A stretch of DNA of 21,350 nt from Candidatus Desantisbacteria bacterium CG1_02_49_89 (GCA_001871075.1 MNUP01000104.1:1072-22421); one strand, 5' to 3'; positions 1 through 7,796 are shown, numbered from the stretch's first letter. Notes: generated by a model from the letters alone, not told the origin. Made by a program: numbers and translations.

Positions 1-303
1 CTTAAATCCATAAAAATAAAAAACTTTAGCAAAAATATGATTTAACCCCCCGCGGCTTGCCGCGGGGATACAAATCATCCTTACCTGAAGGGGAGAAGAG
101 GGGAAACGAGGCCGTTGCCCCTCATCCTTAAAGGATTGCCGTAAGCAATCCTGCGCAGCTTCGGCTCGATTTCAAGCCGAAGCGAGCATAAGACTCCCCG
201 CGGCTTGCCGCGGGGTAATTCAAAGAATTTGGGAGGATGCCCGCAAGGGCTCCTCTCAGGATTAATCAGGATCAGGATTTTAATAGGATGGCATAGATGA
301 CAG
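1..303. repeat. Gene-free region packed with palindromes
   Basis: No coding region is supported here. It holds two identical 20-bp palindromes (48-67 and 196-215: a 9-bp GC-only stem with a TT loop), a hairpin at 98-123 (GAGGGG/CCCCTC), one at 132-152 (AGGATTGC/GCAATCCT) and one at 158-183 (GCTTCGGCT/AGCCGAAGC). From about 257 a loose run of CAGGAT words leads up to the start codon at 304. None of the hairpins is followed by a T-run, so they look like dispersed palindromic repeats rather than terminators. I see no convincing promoter. Confidence 0.75.
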
Positions 304-1620
304 ATGATTTGTAAAAAAGCCCCAAATCTTGGGCTCAGGATTATCCTGCAGGCGGCATGCTGCGGCCTGGCACTGTTATGCTTTGCCGGACCCGGATACG
401 GGAACGTCTCAAATTACGTGGGCTGCTCATACTCCAACATCAACAAGCTTCCTGCTGGGTCGATCGGCAGCAATATGCTGAATGCCCAGCTTGTGCCTGA
501 TACAACCGTATCCAGACTCAAATTCATTACTCCTTCACGCATTATTATCGTTGGTTCTCCCTCAGGCATAATGTTTGGCAACAGCATCACGGTTGAGGCG
601 CAGAACGCGCTGGGCAACACGGACGCTTCCTTCAGCGGCACGGTAACCCTCAGTTCAAGCTCGGGCACAGGGCGGTTCTCGCGCAACGGCGTCACCTGGA
701 GCACGCTCAGCGATTCTGTGTTCACGATGCAGGCAGGATCAGTCAGCTTCTACTTCAAAGACTTTGTTGAGAACAGCCCCACGATCTCAGCGCTGCACGC
801 GTCCCTGATACCGGCCTCGCAGATCGAAGGCGTCCTTATTGACTCAACCGCCCCGCAGGGGGCTGTTTCAATTAACAGCGGCGCGTTGTTCGCGAACAGG
901 AAAAACGTAACGCTGAACCTTTCCGCGGCTGACACGATGGTCAGCGTTGACCTGATAGTTATCAGCAACAGCCCGGCTTTCGAAACTTCAAACACGGTCG
1001 CTTACAGCGCTTCAGCTCCGTGGACGCTGTCAGGCGCGGAAGAAACTAACACCGTTCACGTTAAATTCATTGACAGGGTCGGAAACGTTTCAGCGGTGTT
1101 CAGCGACAGCATATACGTTGACCTCACAGCGCCCGTCACGGGCAGTGTCAGCATAATCACGGATACCTATTCGATCTATGCTTACTCAAGGAACGTAGTG
1201 CTTTCGCTCAGTGCTTCTGACACGCTTACATCAATAGACACGATGGTCATAAGCAATTACGCTGACTTCAGCGCAAGCAGCACGGTTGCATACGCCAATA
1301 CGGCTTCCTGGACACTGCTTACAGGCGACGGCACCAGGACAGTATACGTGAAGTTCATGGATAAAGCAGGCAACCTGTCTGCTGTGTATTCGGACAATAT
1401 CATGCAGGTAATGGGCACCATAAGCGGCGCGGTTTTCAAGGACACTGATCCATACGATACATACACTTATCTGCAGCCCATTGCCGCGGTTGTCATTGAC
1501 ATTATGAAAAATACGGAGATTATCGCTACTGCCGCAACCTACAGTGACGGTACATTCGGTTCATGGATCTTAATAGCGGTACATACTCCGTTGTGGCAAC
1601 GTGGATCGCTAATGACATAG
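304..1620 (+). CDS. Exported Ig-repeat surface protein, N-terminal part (frameshifted)
   Basis: This is the N-terminal two thirds of a large exported protein. Residues 1-33 form a signal peptide. Residues 85-180 look like a bacterial Ig-like domain. Two homologous repeats of about 93 residues follow (180-272 and 273-366), each with the pattern D-TAP ... VxLxLSAxD ... ISN ... WTL-G-TxTVxVKFxDxxGNxSA, typical of Ig-like repeats in surface proteins. A carboxypeptidase-regulatory-like domain begins near 371 (GTISGAVFKD). The frame then breaks near 1557-1561, and the last ~18 residues before the stop are out of frame. The natural continuation is the next entry; restoring one T would give a protein of about 660 residues. 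There is no clear Shine-Dalgarno sequence before 304. Ligand unknown. Confidence 0.75.
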   Translation: MICKKAPNLGLRIILQAACCGLALLCFAGPGYGNVSNYVGCSYSNINKLPAGSIGSNMLNAQLVPDTTVSRLKFITPSRIIIVGSPSGIMFGNSITVEAQNALGNTDASFSGTVTLSSSSGTGRFSRNGVTWSTLSDSVFTMQAGSVSFYFKDFVENSPTISALHASLIPASQIEGVLIDSTAPQGAVSINSGALFANRKNVTLNLSAADTMVSVDLIVISNSPAFETSNTVAYSASAPWTLSGAEETNTVHVKFIDRVGNVSAVFSDSIYVDLTAPVTGSVSIITDTYSIYAYSRNVVLSLSASDTLTSIDTMVISNYADFSASSTVAYANTASWTLLTGDGTRTVYVKFMDKAGNLSAVYSDNIMQVMGTISGAVFKDTDPYDTYTYLQPIAAVVIDIMKNTEIIATAATYSDGTFGSWILIAVHTPLWQRGSLMT

Positions 1621-2285
1621 TTTCCAGCGTGTCCAGCGACATCCGCACCGGGACTTTGGGCCTGACTTACACCCTGTCGATCAAATACAAGCTGGGCGAG
1701 ATCTCAGGGCTGGTCGCGGGAGTCAAAGCCAGGGTAACGCCGTTCAAGTTCGGGTGCAAAGTGTTCTCGGCGGAATCAGACGGCATTGTTGAGCTCTCCC
1801 AGAGGGGAAGAGTTGTTATCAGGGTTCCTGTTGACGCTATCGGAAGGTACTCGATCCCGAACCTGCTGCCCGGAACATTCACTGCAAGGGCGTTTAACGG
1901 TTATATCTGGAGCAACACGGTCAGGGTAACGCTCAGGGAAGGCCAGCTGCTTAACCTTAACTTCACGTTTGAAGCCCTGCCTGAAACGCTGGTGAAGAGT
2001 TATCCCAACCCGGTTAAGAACGGTTCAGCGACAATCGAATTCTACTGCGACTATACTGCCGCAGACCTTGAAATAAGGATATTCACGCTCGACGGAGAAG
2101 TTGTAAAAACATTCGTATGGTTATACGGTGGAGTGTCGGGAACTATACATACTAAAGTATGGAACTGCGACAACGAGTTGACCGAAAAGGTCGCAAGCGG
2201 CGTATACCTGTACCAGGTTGTTGCCACGGATAAATTAACAAGTCAGCGCAAGTCGGTTGTGAAGAAACTGATGATCATCAGGTAG
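1563..2285 (+). CDS. C-terminal part of the frameshifted surface protein, with FlgD/type-A-sorting-like domain
   Basis: This frame continues the preceding gene after a one-base loss. Read with a restored T, ...YSDGTFG joins F-MDLNSGTYSVVATW, which completes the carboxypeptidase-regulatory-like fold. A second such segment covers residues 46-135 (GRYSIPNLLPGTFTARAF). The end, from about 140, has YPNPVKNG, an IRIFTLDGEVVKTF strand, ASGVYLYQVVATD and a basic tail VVKKLMIIR. That is the layout of FlgD Ig-like and type-A C-terminal sorting domains found on proteins exported by type IX-like systems. The ATG at 1563 lacks a Shine-Dalgarno sequence and is probably not a real start. The piece is a pseudogene fragment, or a sequencing error split one gene in two. 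Confidence 0.7.
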   Translation: MDLNSGTYSVVATWIANDIVSSVSSDIRTGTLGLTYTLSIKYKLGEISGLVAGVKARVTPFKFGCKVFSAESDGIVELSQRGRVVIRVPVDAIGRYSIPNLLPGTFTARAFNGYIWSNTVRVTLREGQLLNLNFTFEALPETLVKSYPNPVKNGSATIEFYCDYTAADLEIRIFTLDGEVVKTFVWLYGGVSGTIHTKVWNCDNELTEKVASGVYLYQVVATDKLTSQRKSVVKKLMIIR

Positions 2286-2286
2286 T

Positions 2287-2366
2287 CTCAAACCTCCCTC
2301 CTGAAAGATTTGCGGGTTTTCAAAAAGGTTTGAGTTACGTAACTCAGGGCTTCAGCCCTGAGGGTT
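2287..2366. repeat. Three nested/adjacent inverted repeats between the surface genes
   Basis: TCAAACCT (2288-2295) pairs with AGGTTTGA (2326-2333). It is followed by a perfect 14-bp palindrome at 2332-2345 (GAGTTACGTAACTC) and a 9-bp stem with a TC loop at 2343-2362 (CTCAGGGCT/AGCCCTGAG). The last stem ends in GGTTTTAA, too short a T-run for a confident terminator, though weak termination after the preceding gene is possible. Confidence 0.6.
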
Positions 2367-2378
2367 TTAAGGAAAAAT

Positions 2379-3932
2379 ATGAAAGATACTAAAAAAATGT
2401 TATTTTGGGTTCTGATGGCAATGCTGATCGCGTTAGGGACAGCAGGGCAATGCGCGATAACGCAGATGGCGGTGCAGACCATTGACGGGTTTGGTAAGCC
2501 GACTGCTTCGTTCTCAGAGGGCGGGCAGATAGGGTTGGGAATATCCTTCTATAATAATAATGCAAATGTGGGGAGGGTTTATTTTGAATTTTATATTTAT
2601 GAGCCCAGCGATACGCAAAAGCAGCACCCCGTTTTTACGCACTTAGGTAATTCCGCTCCCGGGGGTGCGGGAAATAAATCTTCTTCCCTGAAGGTGCCGG
2701 TCAACTTATTTTATACAAAACCAGGATTTTATATTTTTCAAGGCGTAGCTAAGGCAGATACAGAGACAGTCACGGATTATAGAAGATTCAGGATACTGCC
2801 CGGGGTCATCGACCTTTTCTACCCGCCCAACGCGATGAAAGACGTTGCTGATAACCCTCTTGTTTTCAGGTGGTATTCGTCCGGCGCGGACAAATACAGG
2901 ATATTATTTGACGATAATTCGGGGTTCATGAACCCCATCTGGAGCACGGAAACAGACCAGGCAAGCGTTGAATACCCGGCTTTCCCTGCAGACCCCAGGC
3001 AGAAGCTTTCATCAGGAATAGTTTACTGGTGGAAGGTGGAAGGGCTGGACGCGTTCGGGAACAAGATACTTGACTCGCGCGCTCCTTTCAGTTTCACCCT
3101 GAAGGAAGCTATTGCTTCGGACGTGCTCGTGGAAAGGATCGGCATGCTGATAGACAGTGAGAAAGAGGAAATATTCATTTTCGCGGACGTGAAGAACGCG
3201 GGAGGCAAGGCCGAATACAACATACCGCTATCGGTCTATTTCAACGGAGAACAGGTAGGTTCGGCCAAAACCATAGACGTGATCCAGGTCAACGAAACAA
3301 AAAGGGTCACATTTGACTGCAGCAGTAAGGCAATGCAGCTTCTCGGTGCCAAGGAAGCCATAAATGTGGTTATTTCCGGAATGATAAATTTCGCCGACGA
3401 CAGCCAGAAGAACAACCTGTTGACAGCGGCGCTGAAAATTGAACTTGAGAAAGCGAAAATAATAGGAAGGATCACTGACAGCGAAAGCCCGCCCATGGGG
3501 GTGGAAGGGGTTTCGGTGTTCTATTCAGGCCCTGTGAGCGGTGAAGTCAAGACAAACAATGGCGGGCATTACAAGATAGAAAACCTGCCGCTTGGGGAAT
3601 ACACGATAAGGACGGTAAAAGAAGGATTCGAAGTCCCGTCTTCTCTTTTGATAAGATTGGAAAAGAGAAAGGCCTGCACGGGCAATAACGTTGTCCTGGT
3701 AAAACTCGGAGAGGAAGCAGTTCTGCTCATCGCGGATCCTTCTTACAGCCCGGCTGATCCTTATTTAGGTGAAAGCATCACTGTTCAGGTCAGGATCAAG
3801 GATTCCAAAGGCATAGACAAAGTCGAAATACTCTACCAGCTCCCCGGAGAAGAAGGCGCCAGGACAATAGAAATGAACAGGGTGAGCGGGGACCAGAAGG
3901 AAGGAGTTTATGAAGCCACAATCAAACAATAA
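2379..3932 (+). CDS. Exported CARDB / carboxypeptidase-regulatory-like domain protein
   Basis: A 517-residue protein starting after AAGGA, with a signal peptide at about 1-26 (cleavage after GQCA). Residues 27-140 resemble an Ig/extracellular beta domain. Residues 150-245 look fibronectin-III-like (NPLVFRWYSS..DKYRILFDD .. YWWKVEGLDAFGN). Residues 248-350 resemble CARDB (FADVKNAGGKAEYNIPLSVYFNG). Residues 355-440 form a carboxypeptidase-regulatory-like domain (KIIGRITD ... NNGGHYKIENLPLGEYTIRTVKEGF). The last 70 residues begin another Ig-like domain that stops abruptly at GVYEATIKQ, at the edge of a heptamer array and overlapping the next gene by 23 bp, so the C-terminus may be truncated. No enzymatic motif is visible. 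It is probably periplasmic or cell-surface and grouped with the neighbouring envelope genes. Confidence 0.75.
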   Translation: MKDTKKMLFWVLMAMLIALGTAGQCAITQMAVQTIDGFGKPTASFSEGGQIGLGISFYNNNANVGRVYFEFYIYEPSDTQKQHPVFTHLGNSAPGGAGNKSSSLKVPVNLFYTKPGFYIFQGVAKADTETVTDYRRFRILPGVIDLFYPPNAMKDVADNPLVFRWYSSGADKYRILFDDNSGFMNPIWSTETDQASVEYPAFPADPRQKLSSGIVYWWKVEGLDAFGNKILDSRAPFSFTLKEAIASDVLVERIGMLIDSEKEEIFIFADVKNAGGKAEYNIPLSVYFNGEQVGSAKTIDVIQVNETKRVTFDCSSKAMQLLGAKEAINVVISGMINFADDSQKNNLLTAALKIELEKAKIIGRITDSESPPMGVEGVSVFYSGPVSGEVKTNNGGHYKIENLPLGEYTIRTVKEGFEVPSSLLIRLEKRKACTGNNVVLVKLGEEAVLLIADPSYSPADPYLGESITVQVRIKDSKGIDKVEILYQLPGEEGARTIEMNRVSGDQKEGVYEATIKQ

Positions 3933-4734
3933 GTCAAATTGCAAATTGCAAATTGCAAATTGGTTAATCCTGATCAACCTATTGGCATTTTTGATAATGG
4001 TTGACACAGTTGCGCAAGCGGCGAGGATAGCCACGTTATCTTTGTTCTCGGGTAAAGTGGAGGTGCAGAGAAGCCAGAAAGACAGCTGGGAACCTGTAAA
4101 GATCAAAATGCCGCTTTACGTGAAGGACAAAGTGAGGACGGCAGCCAAATCTTCGGCGGAAATAGTGCTTGATGATAATAGTATATTGAGATTAAAGGAA
4201 AGGTCTGTTATGGAAATAAGGGACCTTAGCGAGGAAAGAGGGGCCAGAAATACTTCCTTCGGAGTACTTATCGGGAAGGTCTGGACCAGCGTGACACCCC
4301 AGCCCGCGGGTTCCAAGTTCCAGATACTCAGCACGTCCGCCACTGTAGGCGTAAGGGGCACGGTAATGGCCGTCAGCGTTGACGTGGAGCAGAACATGAG
4401 GGTCCTGCTTTTTGAGGGCAGCGCTATGATCACCACCATAAGAGCCAGGATGGAAGAAGCGCAGTCCTTGATGCTTTCCGCTAACCAGGCTGTTAATATA
4501 ACACCCGTTGTTTTATCACAGCCCGAACCTATCAAGCGGCAGGAGCGCGGGGAGTGGGATGATTTCATAAAGGAAATGGATAAAATAAAAGATGCGGCTG
4601 CGCCTGAGGCAGGTATAAAGCCGGGCGGCACTATAAAATATTCCATAAAAGCAAAGAACGTTGAGGGCAAGGAAAAGGAATCCGCCAAATACTCAATTGA
4701 AACAAAGGGCGGGACAAGGCAGGAAACGCAATAA
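3910..4734 (+). CDS. FecR-domain exported protein
   Basis: A 274-residue protein. Its start is supported by GAAGGAAGGAG ending a few bases upstream, inside the end of the previous gene. After a short N-terminal stretch partly encoded by a heptamer array, a hydrophobic segment at 18-35 acts as signal peptide or anchor. The FecR fold follows at about 40-175: VRTAAKSSAEIVLDDNSILRL, then GVLIGKVWTSV, then FQILSTSATVGVRGTVMAV and LLFEGSAMI. These match the FecR pattern in which a repeated beta unit surrounds a TxxAxxxVRGT motif. The C-terminal 80 residues are Lys/Glu-rich and look disordered. Enterobacterial FecR is a sigma regulator, but stand-alone FecR proteins of this kind in candidate phyla have no established role. 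No sigma factor is nearby. Confidence 0.85.
   Translation: MKPQSNNKSNCKLQIANWLILINLLAFLIMVDTVAQAARIATLSLFSGKVEVQRSQKDSWEPVKIKMPLYVKDKVRTAAKSSAEIVLDDNSILRLKERSVMEIRDLSEERGARNTSFGVLIGKVWTSVTPQPAGSKFQILSTSATVGVRGTVMAVSVDVEQNMRVLLFEGSAMITTIRARMEEAQSLMLSANQAVNITPVVLSQPEPIKRQERGEWDDFIKEMDKIKDAAAPEAGIKPGGTIKYSIKAKNVEGKEKESAKYSIETKGGTRQETQ
3935..3962 (+). repeat. Heptamer array CAAATTG x4, in frame at the FecR gene start
   Basis: Four perfect 7-bp units. They lie inside the FecR reading frame, where they encode the CKLQIAN stretch just before the hydrophobic segment. Related CAAAATG/CAAATTG units occur at 6770-6797 and 16914-16948, also at the starts of exported-protein genes. Confidence 0.95.
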
Positions 4735-4742
4735 ATTAAAAC

Positions 4743-4782
4743 AGCTTATAAGCTTATAAGCTTGTAAGCTCACAAGTTATAC
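4743..4782 (+). repeat. Octamer array AGCTTATA x5 (degenerate)
   Basis: Units are AGCTTATA, AGCTTATA, AGCTTGTA, AGCTCACA and AGTTATAC. The array fills nearly the whole gap between the FecR gene and the barrel gene and ends 13 bp before the latter's ATG. No Shine-Dalgarno sequence remains in the gap. Confidence 0.9.
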
Positions 4783-4795
4783 AGTCAAAAAGCAA

Positions 4796-6688
4796 ATGAA
4801 ACGGATAATGATTTTTATTATTTTGGGTGTTATGATGGCACCGCCGGCGGCCATGGCCATTAAACAGGCAGAGCTTCAGCTGTCTGTTGCCTTCCCTGAT
4901 CCCGTGAAAGCAGGGGATAAAATAACGTTCCAGGTGGTTATTTTAAACACAGGCAGCGAGACATGGCTGGCAAACAGGTACTCGATCTACGCTGAAATAT
5001 ACGACGCGCGCGAGAAATACCTGGCCAAGACCGACCAGATACTCGGTAATGTAGCGGTAGGCTCCGCGGGCATGGCTATAATATACCTGCCGTATGCAAT
5101 TCCGCAGGATGAATATGAAGGCATGTATAAATACAGGATAATAGTGAATTATGAAAATAAGAGGATACTGTACAGCGATTTCCTGAGTTACACCGTAAGT
5201 TCGATCGCGCGCAAGGAGGAAAAAGCGTTCCTCCTGCCCGTAAAACTGAACGGCAAGGGCATGGTTTCATACAGGAACAGCACTGAGGAAAACTGGGACA
5301 GCTACTTATGGAATTTCAACCTGGGCCTGATGGGCCAGGCTTTTGATAACCCCATGATGTTTAAGCTTGATTCCGGGATTGCGACAGACGGCTTCAGGCT
5401 GAACACAATACTGCTCAATTACCGCCTGCCCGCGCTAAGCGTTTCAGCCGGGGACGTTATGCCCGTATTTTCACAGCTTGCCTTTTATAATACAGGTGTC
5501 AGGGGTTTTATGGTTGAATACAAACCGGGGAAGATAGAGCTGGCAGGAGTACTTGCGTCTTCGGTATTTGCCCGGCAGGGCACTGATACAGCGTCCGGTT
5601 CGTACGCAAGGTATACGGGCGGAGCCAGGGCAGGATTGGAAGCGGTTAAAGACATGAAATTCGGGGTTTCATGCGTTTATACTGCCGATGCCCCGGGTTC
5701 TCTTACGGATCCCGCCGTTTCTATGGCGCCGGCGAAAAACCTGGTCCTTGCAGCAGATGTTTCCTGCCTTATGTTCGGGAACTTCCTGCTGGACGGGGAA
5801 TACGCATACAGCAGTTATTCGGCAGACCTGGCAAGCGACACGGCAGCGCTGGACGACGGCGCATACAGGATTTCTTTTTCAGCGATGCTGGGTGATATTA
5901 CGGCTGGCATAACTTATAAGGAAGTAGGCACTTATTTTTCCTCGCTGAACAGCTCTTATTCAATAAGCGACAGGGCGGGGATAGAAGGGCTTCTTAATTA
6001 CAGCCTCGATTTCCTGAAGATCTATTTCATGTACGGCAGATTCAACGATAACCTTAGCAATGCCCCTGAAAAGGTTACTACCGCGATAGACAACCTGTCT
6101 TCATTTGTCACGGTCGCGTTCAGGGGATTTCCCGTATGCACTCTGGGTTACACGTGGAACAGCCTGGTGGGTAATCCGGCGTCGCTCGTTAACAACGTTA
6201 CCAGGAACGCGTCCATAGGGATAACGCATAAAATATGGGAAACCAACATATCCGCCGGGTACCAGGTCGCTGAATTTTACGATATCACTGACCTGTCGTC
6301 CGATATCATAAGCTATTCAGGCAATCTCCGCTTCAACCGCATGATAAACAATATTATTTCCCTGAACGCGGGAGTGAATTATTCCCGGCTCTACAGTATA
6401 GACCTTCCCAAGACCGATCAGACAGCGGGTGCAAGCGCGGGCGTGAATTACAGGCTGATACCAGAGAAATTCATCATTTCGGGATTTACAAGCGTTTCGC
6501 GCAGGATAGATGACGCCGGTACAACCGATAACCTTTATATTAACCTGAACGTGGACGGCACGTATAACATAAGCAGCGAGATGGCCCTTACGGTTGGGAC
6601 AGGCTGGATTAATTCCGCGGACCAGATCAATTCCGCCAACAGCTGCCAGAGCTGGAGCCTGGGCACGCGCGCGAGCTACAGCTTCTAA
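4796..6688 (+). CDS. Outer-membrane beta-barrel protein with N-terminal Ig-like domain
   Basis: A 630-residue protein with a clear signal peptide (1-21, ending AMA). Residues 24-130 form a soluble beta domain (LSVAFPDPVKAGDKITFQVVILNTGSE ... YRIIVNYENKRI) reminiscent of periplasmic Ig-like domains. From about 150 to the end, short amphipathic strands rich in alternating aromatic and small residues are separated by turns, for example GDITAGITYKEVGTYF, FLKIYFMYGRF and ETNISAGYQVAEF. The final strand LGTRASYSF ends in phenylalanine, the usual BAM recognition signal. The family is not recognised by name. No Shine-Dalgarno sequence is visible; an octamer array occupies that position. Its place between the FecR gene and the PorV gene suggests they act together at the outer membrane, which is inference. 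Confidence 0.75.
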   Translation: MKRIMIFIILGVMMAPPAAMAIKQAELQLSVAFPDPVKAGDKITFQVVILNTGSETWLANRYSIYAEIYDAREKYLAKTDQILGNVAVGSAGMAIIYLPYAIPQDEYEGMYKYRIIVNYENKRILYSDFLSYTVSSIARKEEKAFLLPVKLNGKGMVSYRNSTEENWDSYLWNFNLGLMGQAFDNPMMFKLDSGIATDGFRLNTILLNYRLPALSVSAGDVMPVFSQLAFYNTGVRGFMVEYKPGKIELAGVLASSVFARQGTDTASGSYARYTGGARAGLEAVKDMKFGVSCVYTADAPGSLTDPAVSMAPAKNLVLAADVSCLMFGNFLLDGEYAYSSYSADLASDTAALDDGAYRISFSAMLGDITAGITYKEVGTYFSSLNSSYSISDRAGIEGLLNYSLDFLKIYFMYGRFNDNLSNAPEKVTTAIDNLSSFVTVAFRGFPVCTLGYTWNSLVGNPASLVNNVTRNASIGITHKIWETNISAGYQVAEFYDITDLSSDIISYSGNLRFNRMINNIISLNAGVNYSRLYSIDLPKTDQTAGASAGVNYRLIPEKFIISGFTSVSRRIDDAGTTDNLYINLNVDGTYNISSEMALTVGTGWINSADQINSANSCQSWSLGTRASYSF

Positions 6689-6693
6689 ATGCA

Positions 6694-6721
6694 GTCATGG
6701 GTCATGTGTCATGAGTCATGA
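6694..6721 (+). repeat. Heptamer array GTCATGA x4
   Basis: Four 7-bp units (GTCATGG, GTCATGT, GTCATGA, GTCATGA) immediately after the stop codon of the barrel gene, 36 bp before the next start codon. Confidence 0.95.
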
Positions 6722-6757
6722 GCAAAATTGGAATAAAAATAGTTCGAAGGAGGGAAT

Positions 6758-7744
6758 ATGTTACAAATTCAAAATGCAAAATGCAAAATGCAAAATGCCC
6801 CAAAGGGATCCATTCGGACAAAGGTCAAAATGATTATTTTTATTCTTGCCTTACACCTTACACTTTACACGTTACACGGTATTTGCGGGGGGCCAGGCAC
6901 GACAGGAGCCGCATTCCTGAAACTGGGCGCAGGTTCTCGCCCGGTTGCCATGGGTGAGGCGTTCGTGGCAGCGGCAGACGATATAAACGCGCTTTACTGG
7001 AACCCGGCTGGCCTGGCGCTTGCAGACGGAAAACAGGTGAGCTTCGTCCATACAGAATGGTTCCAGTCGATCAGGTACGAGTACCTTGCTTATTGCCAGC
7101 AGGCTTTAGGCGGCACGATAGGGGCGGGGATTACCTACCTGTATATTGACGGCATAGAGAGGAGGGATGCGGCAGGAGTTCTGCTAAGTTCCGTGTCTAT
7201 TCCGGCAAACGACCTTGCTGTTGCTGCCGCGTATTCAAAGTCCCTTTCAGAGAAGCTTGCTGTCGGGGCGTCGGTAAAATTCATAAACCAGCAGCTTGAT
7301 GACCAATCCGCGATGGGTGTCGCGGCTGATATCGGCGTGCTTTTCAGGCCTTCTCCCGAAGGCCTGGCAGTAGGTGTTGCTTTGCAGAACCTGGGTTACC
7401 AGGCGGCTTTCGAGACAGTGGCAAGCCCGCTTCCCACAAACCTTAAGGCAGGAATATCCCAGAAATCCGCTGACGGCAACTTTACTTTCGCGGCCGATTT
7501 CAATTATTCCCTTCTTGACAGTATCTGGGCTGCCGGCGCAGGCATAGAATATTGGTTCCATCCGGTGTTTTCAGTCAGGGCAGGTTACAAATACAACAGC
7601 GCGATAAACAGCACTTTGGGGGCACTCTCAGGCCTTACCTGCGGTGTCGGATTTAAGGTAAGCATGATGAATATTGACTACGCGCTTGTTCCTTACGGTG
7701 ATTTAGGTTATACGCACAGAATAACCGTGGGGGCTAAGTTTTAA
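6758..7744 (+). CDS. PorV/PorQ-family outer membrane protein
   Basis: A 328-residue barrel of the PorV/UPF0164 family, related to FadL-type barrels. Hallmarks are GAGSRPVAMGEAFVAAADD followed by ALYWNPAGLA (about residues 50-80), then alternating strands and a C-terminal aromatic (VGAKF). PorV in type IX secretion is an outer-membrane lipid-linked shuttle that receives cargo with C-terminal sorting domains. That role here is inferred from the sorting-like domain encoded at 1563-2285. The ATG at 6758 is backed by a strong AAGGAGGG 3 bp upstream. The N-terminus is odd: residues 1-24 come from a heptamer array plus a palindrome, and the hydrophobic core (25-45) contains a second array (TTACACN x4). 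A later start at 6830 would give a more ordinary signal peptide but has no Shine-Dalgarno. Confidence 0.88.
   Translation: MLQIQNAKCKMQNAPKGSIRTKVKMIIFILALHLTLYTLHGICGGPGTTGAAFLKLGAGSRPVAMGEAFVAAADDINALYWNPAGLALADGKQVSFVHTEWFQSIRYEYLAYCQQALGGTIGAGITYLYIDGIERRDAAGVLLSSVSIPANDLAVAAAYSKSLSEKLAVGASVKFINQQLDDQSAMGVAADIGVLFRPSPEGLAVGVALQNLGYQAAFETVASPLPTNLKAGISQKSADGNFTFAADFNYSLLDSIWAAGAGIEYWFHPVFSVRAGYKYNSAINSTLGALSGLTCGVGFKVSMMNIDYALVPYGDLGYTHRITVGAKF
6770..6832 (+). repeat. CAAAATG array split by a BamHI-centred palindrome
   Basis: Four perfect CAAAATG units (6770-6797), then a 28-bp segment containing CCCCAAAGGGATCC (6798-6825), then a fifth CAAAATG (6826-6832). All of it is translated in the PorV gene. 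A near-identical CCCCAAAGGGATCC segment interrupts another array at 15511-15532. Confidence 0.93.
6851..6878 (+). repeat. Heptamer array TTACACN x4 in the PorV signal peptide
   Basis: Units are TTACACC, TTACACT, TTACACG and TTACACG. They encode the LHLTLYTLHG part of the hydrophobic segment. The same word, as TTACACG/TGACACG, recurs inside the signal peptide of the gene at 9106. Confidence 0.95.
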
Positions 7745-7796
7745 CGTGGGATGGAGAATGCCCGGTGGAATCCGGCCTGCTCACCATCTCGCAGGC

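Noticed and set aside
1555-1566. Programmed -1 frameshifting in the surface gene
   Set aside because: There is no slippery heptamer, no upstream Shine-Dalgarno-like stimulator and no obvious downstream pseudoknot; loss of one T explains it more simply.
6770-6878. CRISPR array
   Set aside because: Repeat units are 7 bp with no spacers of constant length, and no cas gene is present.
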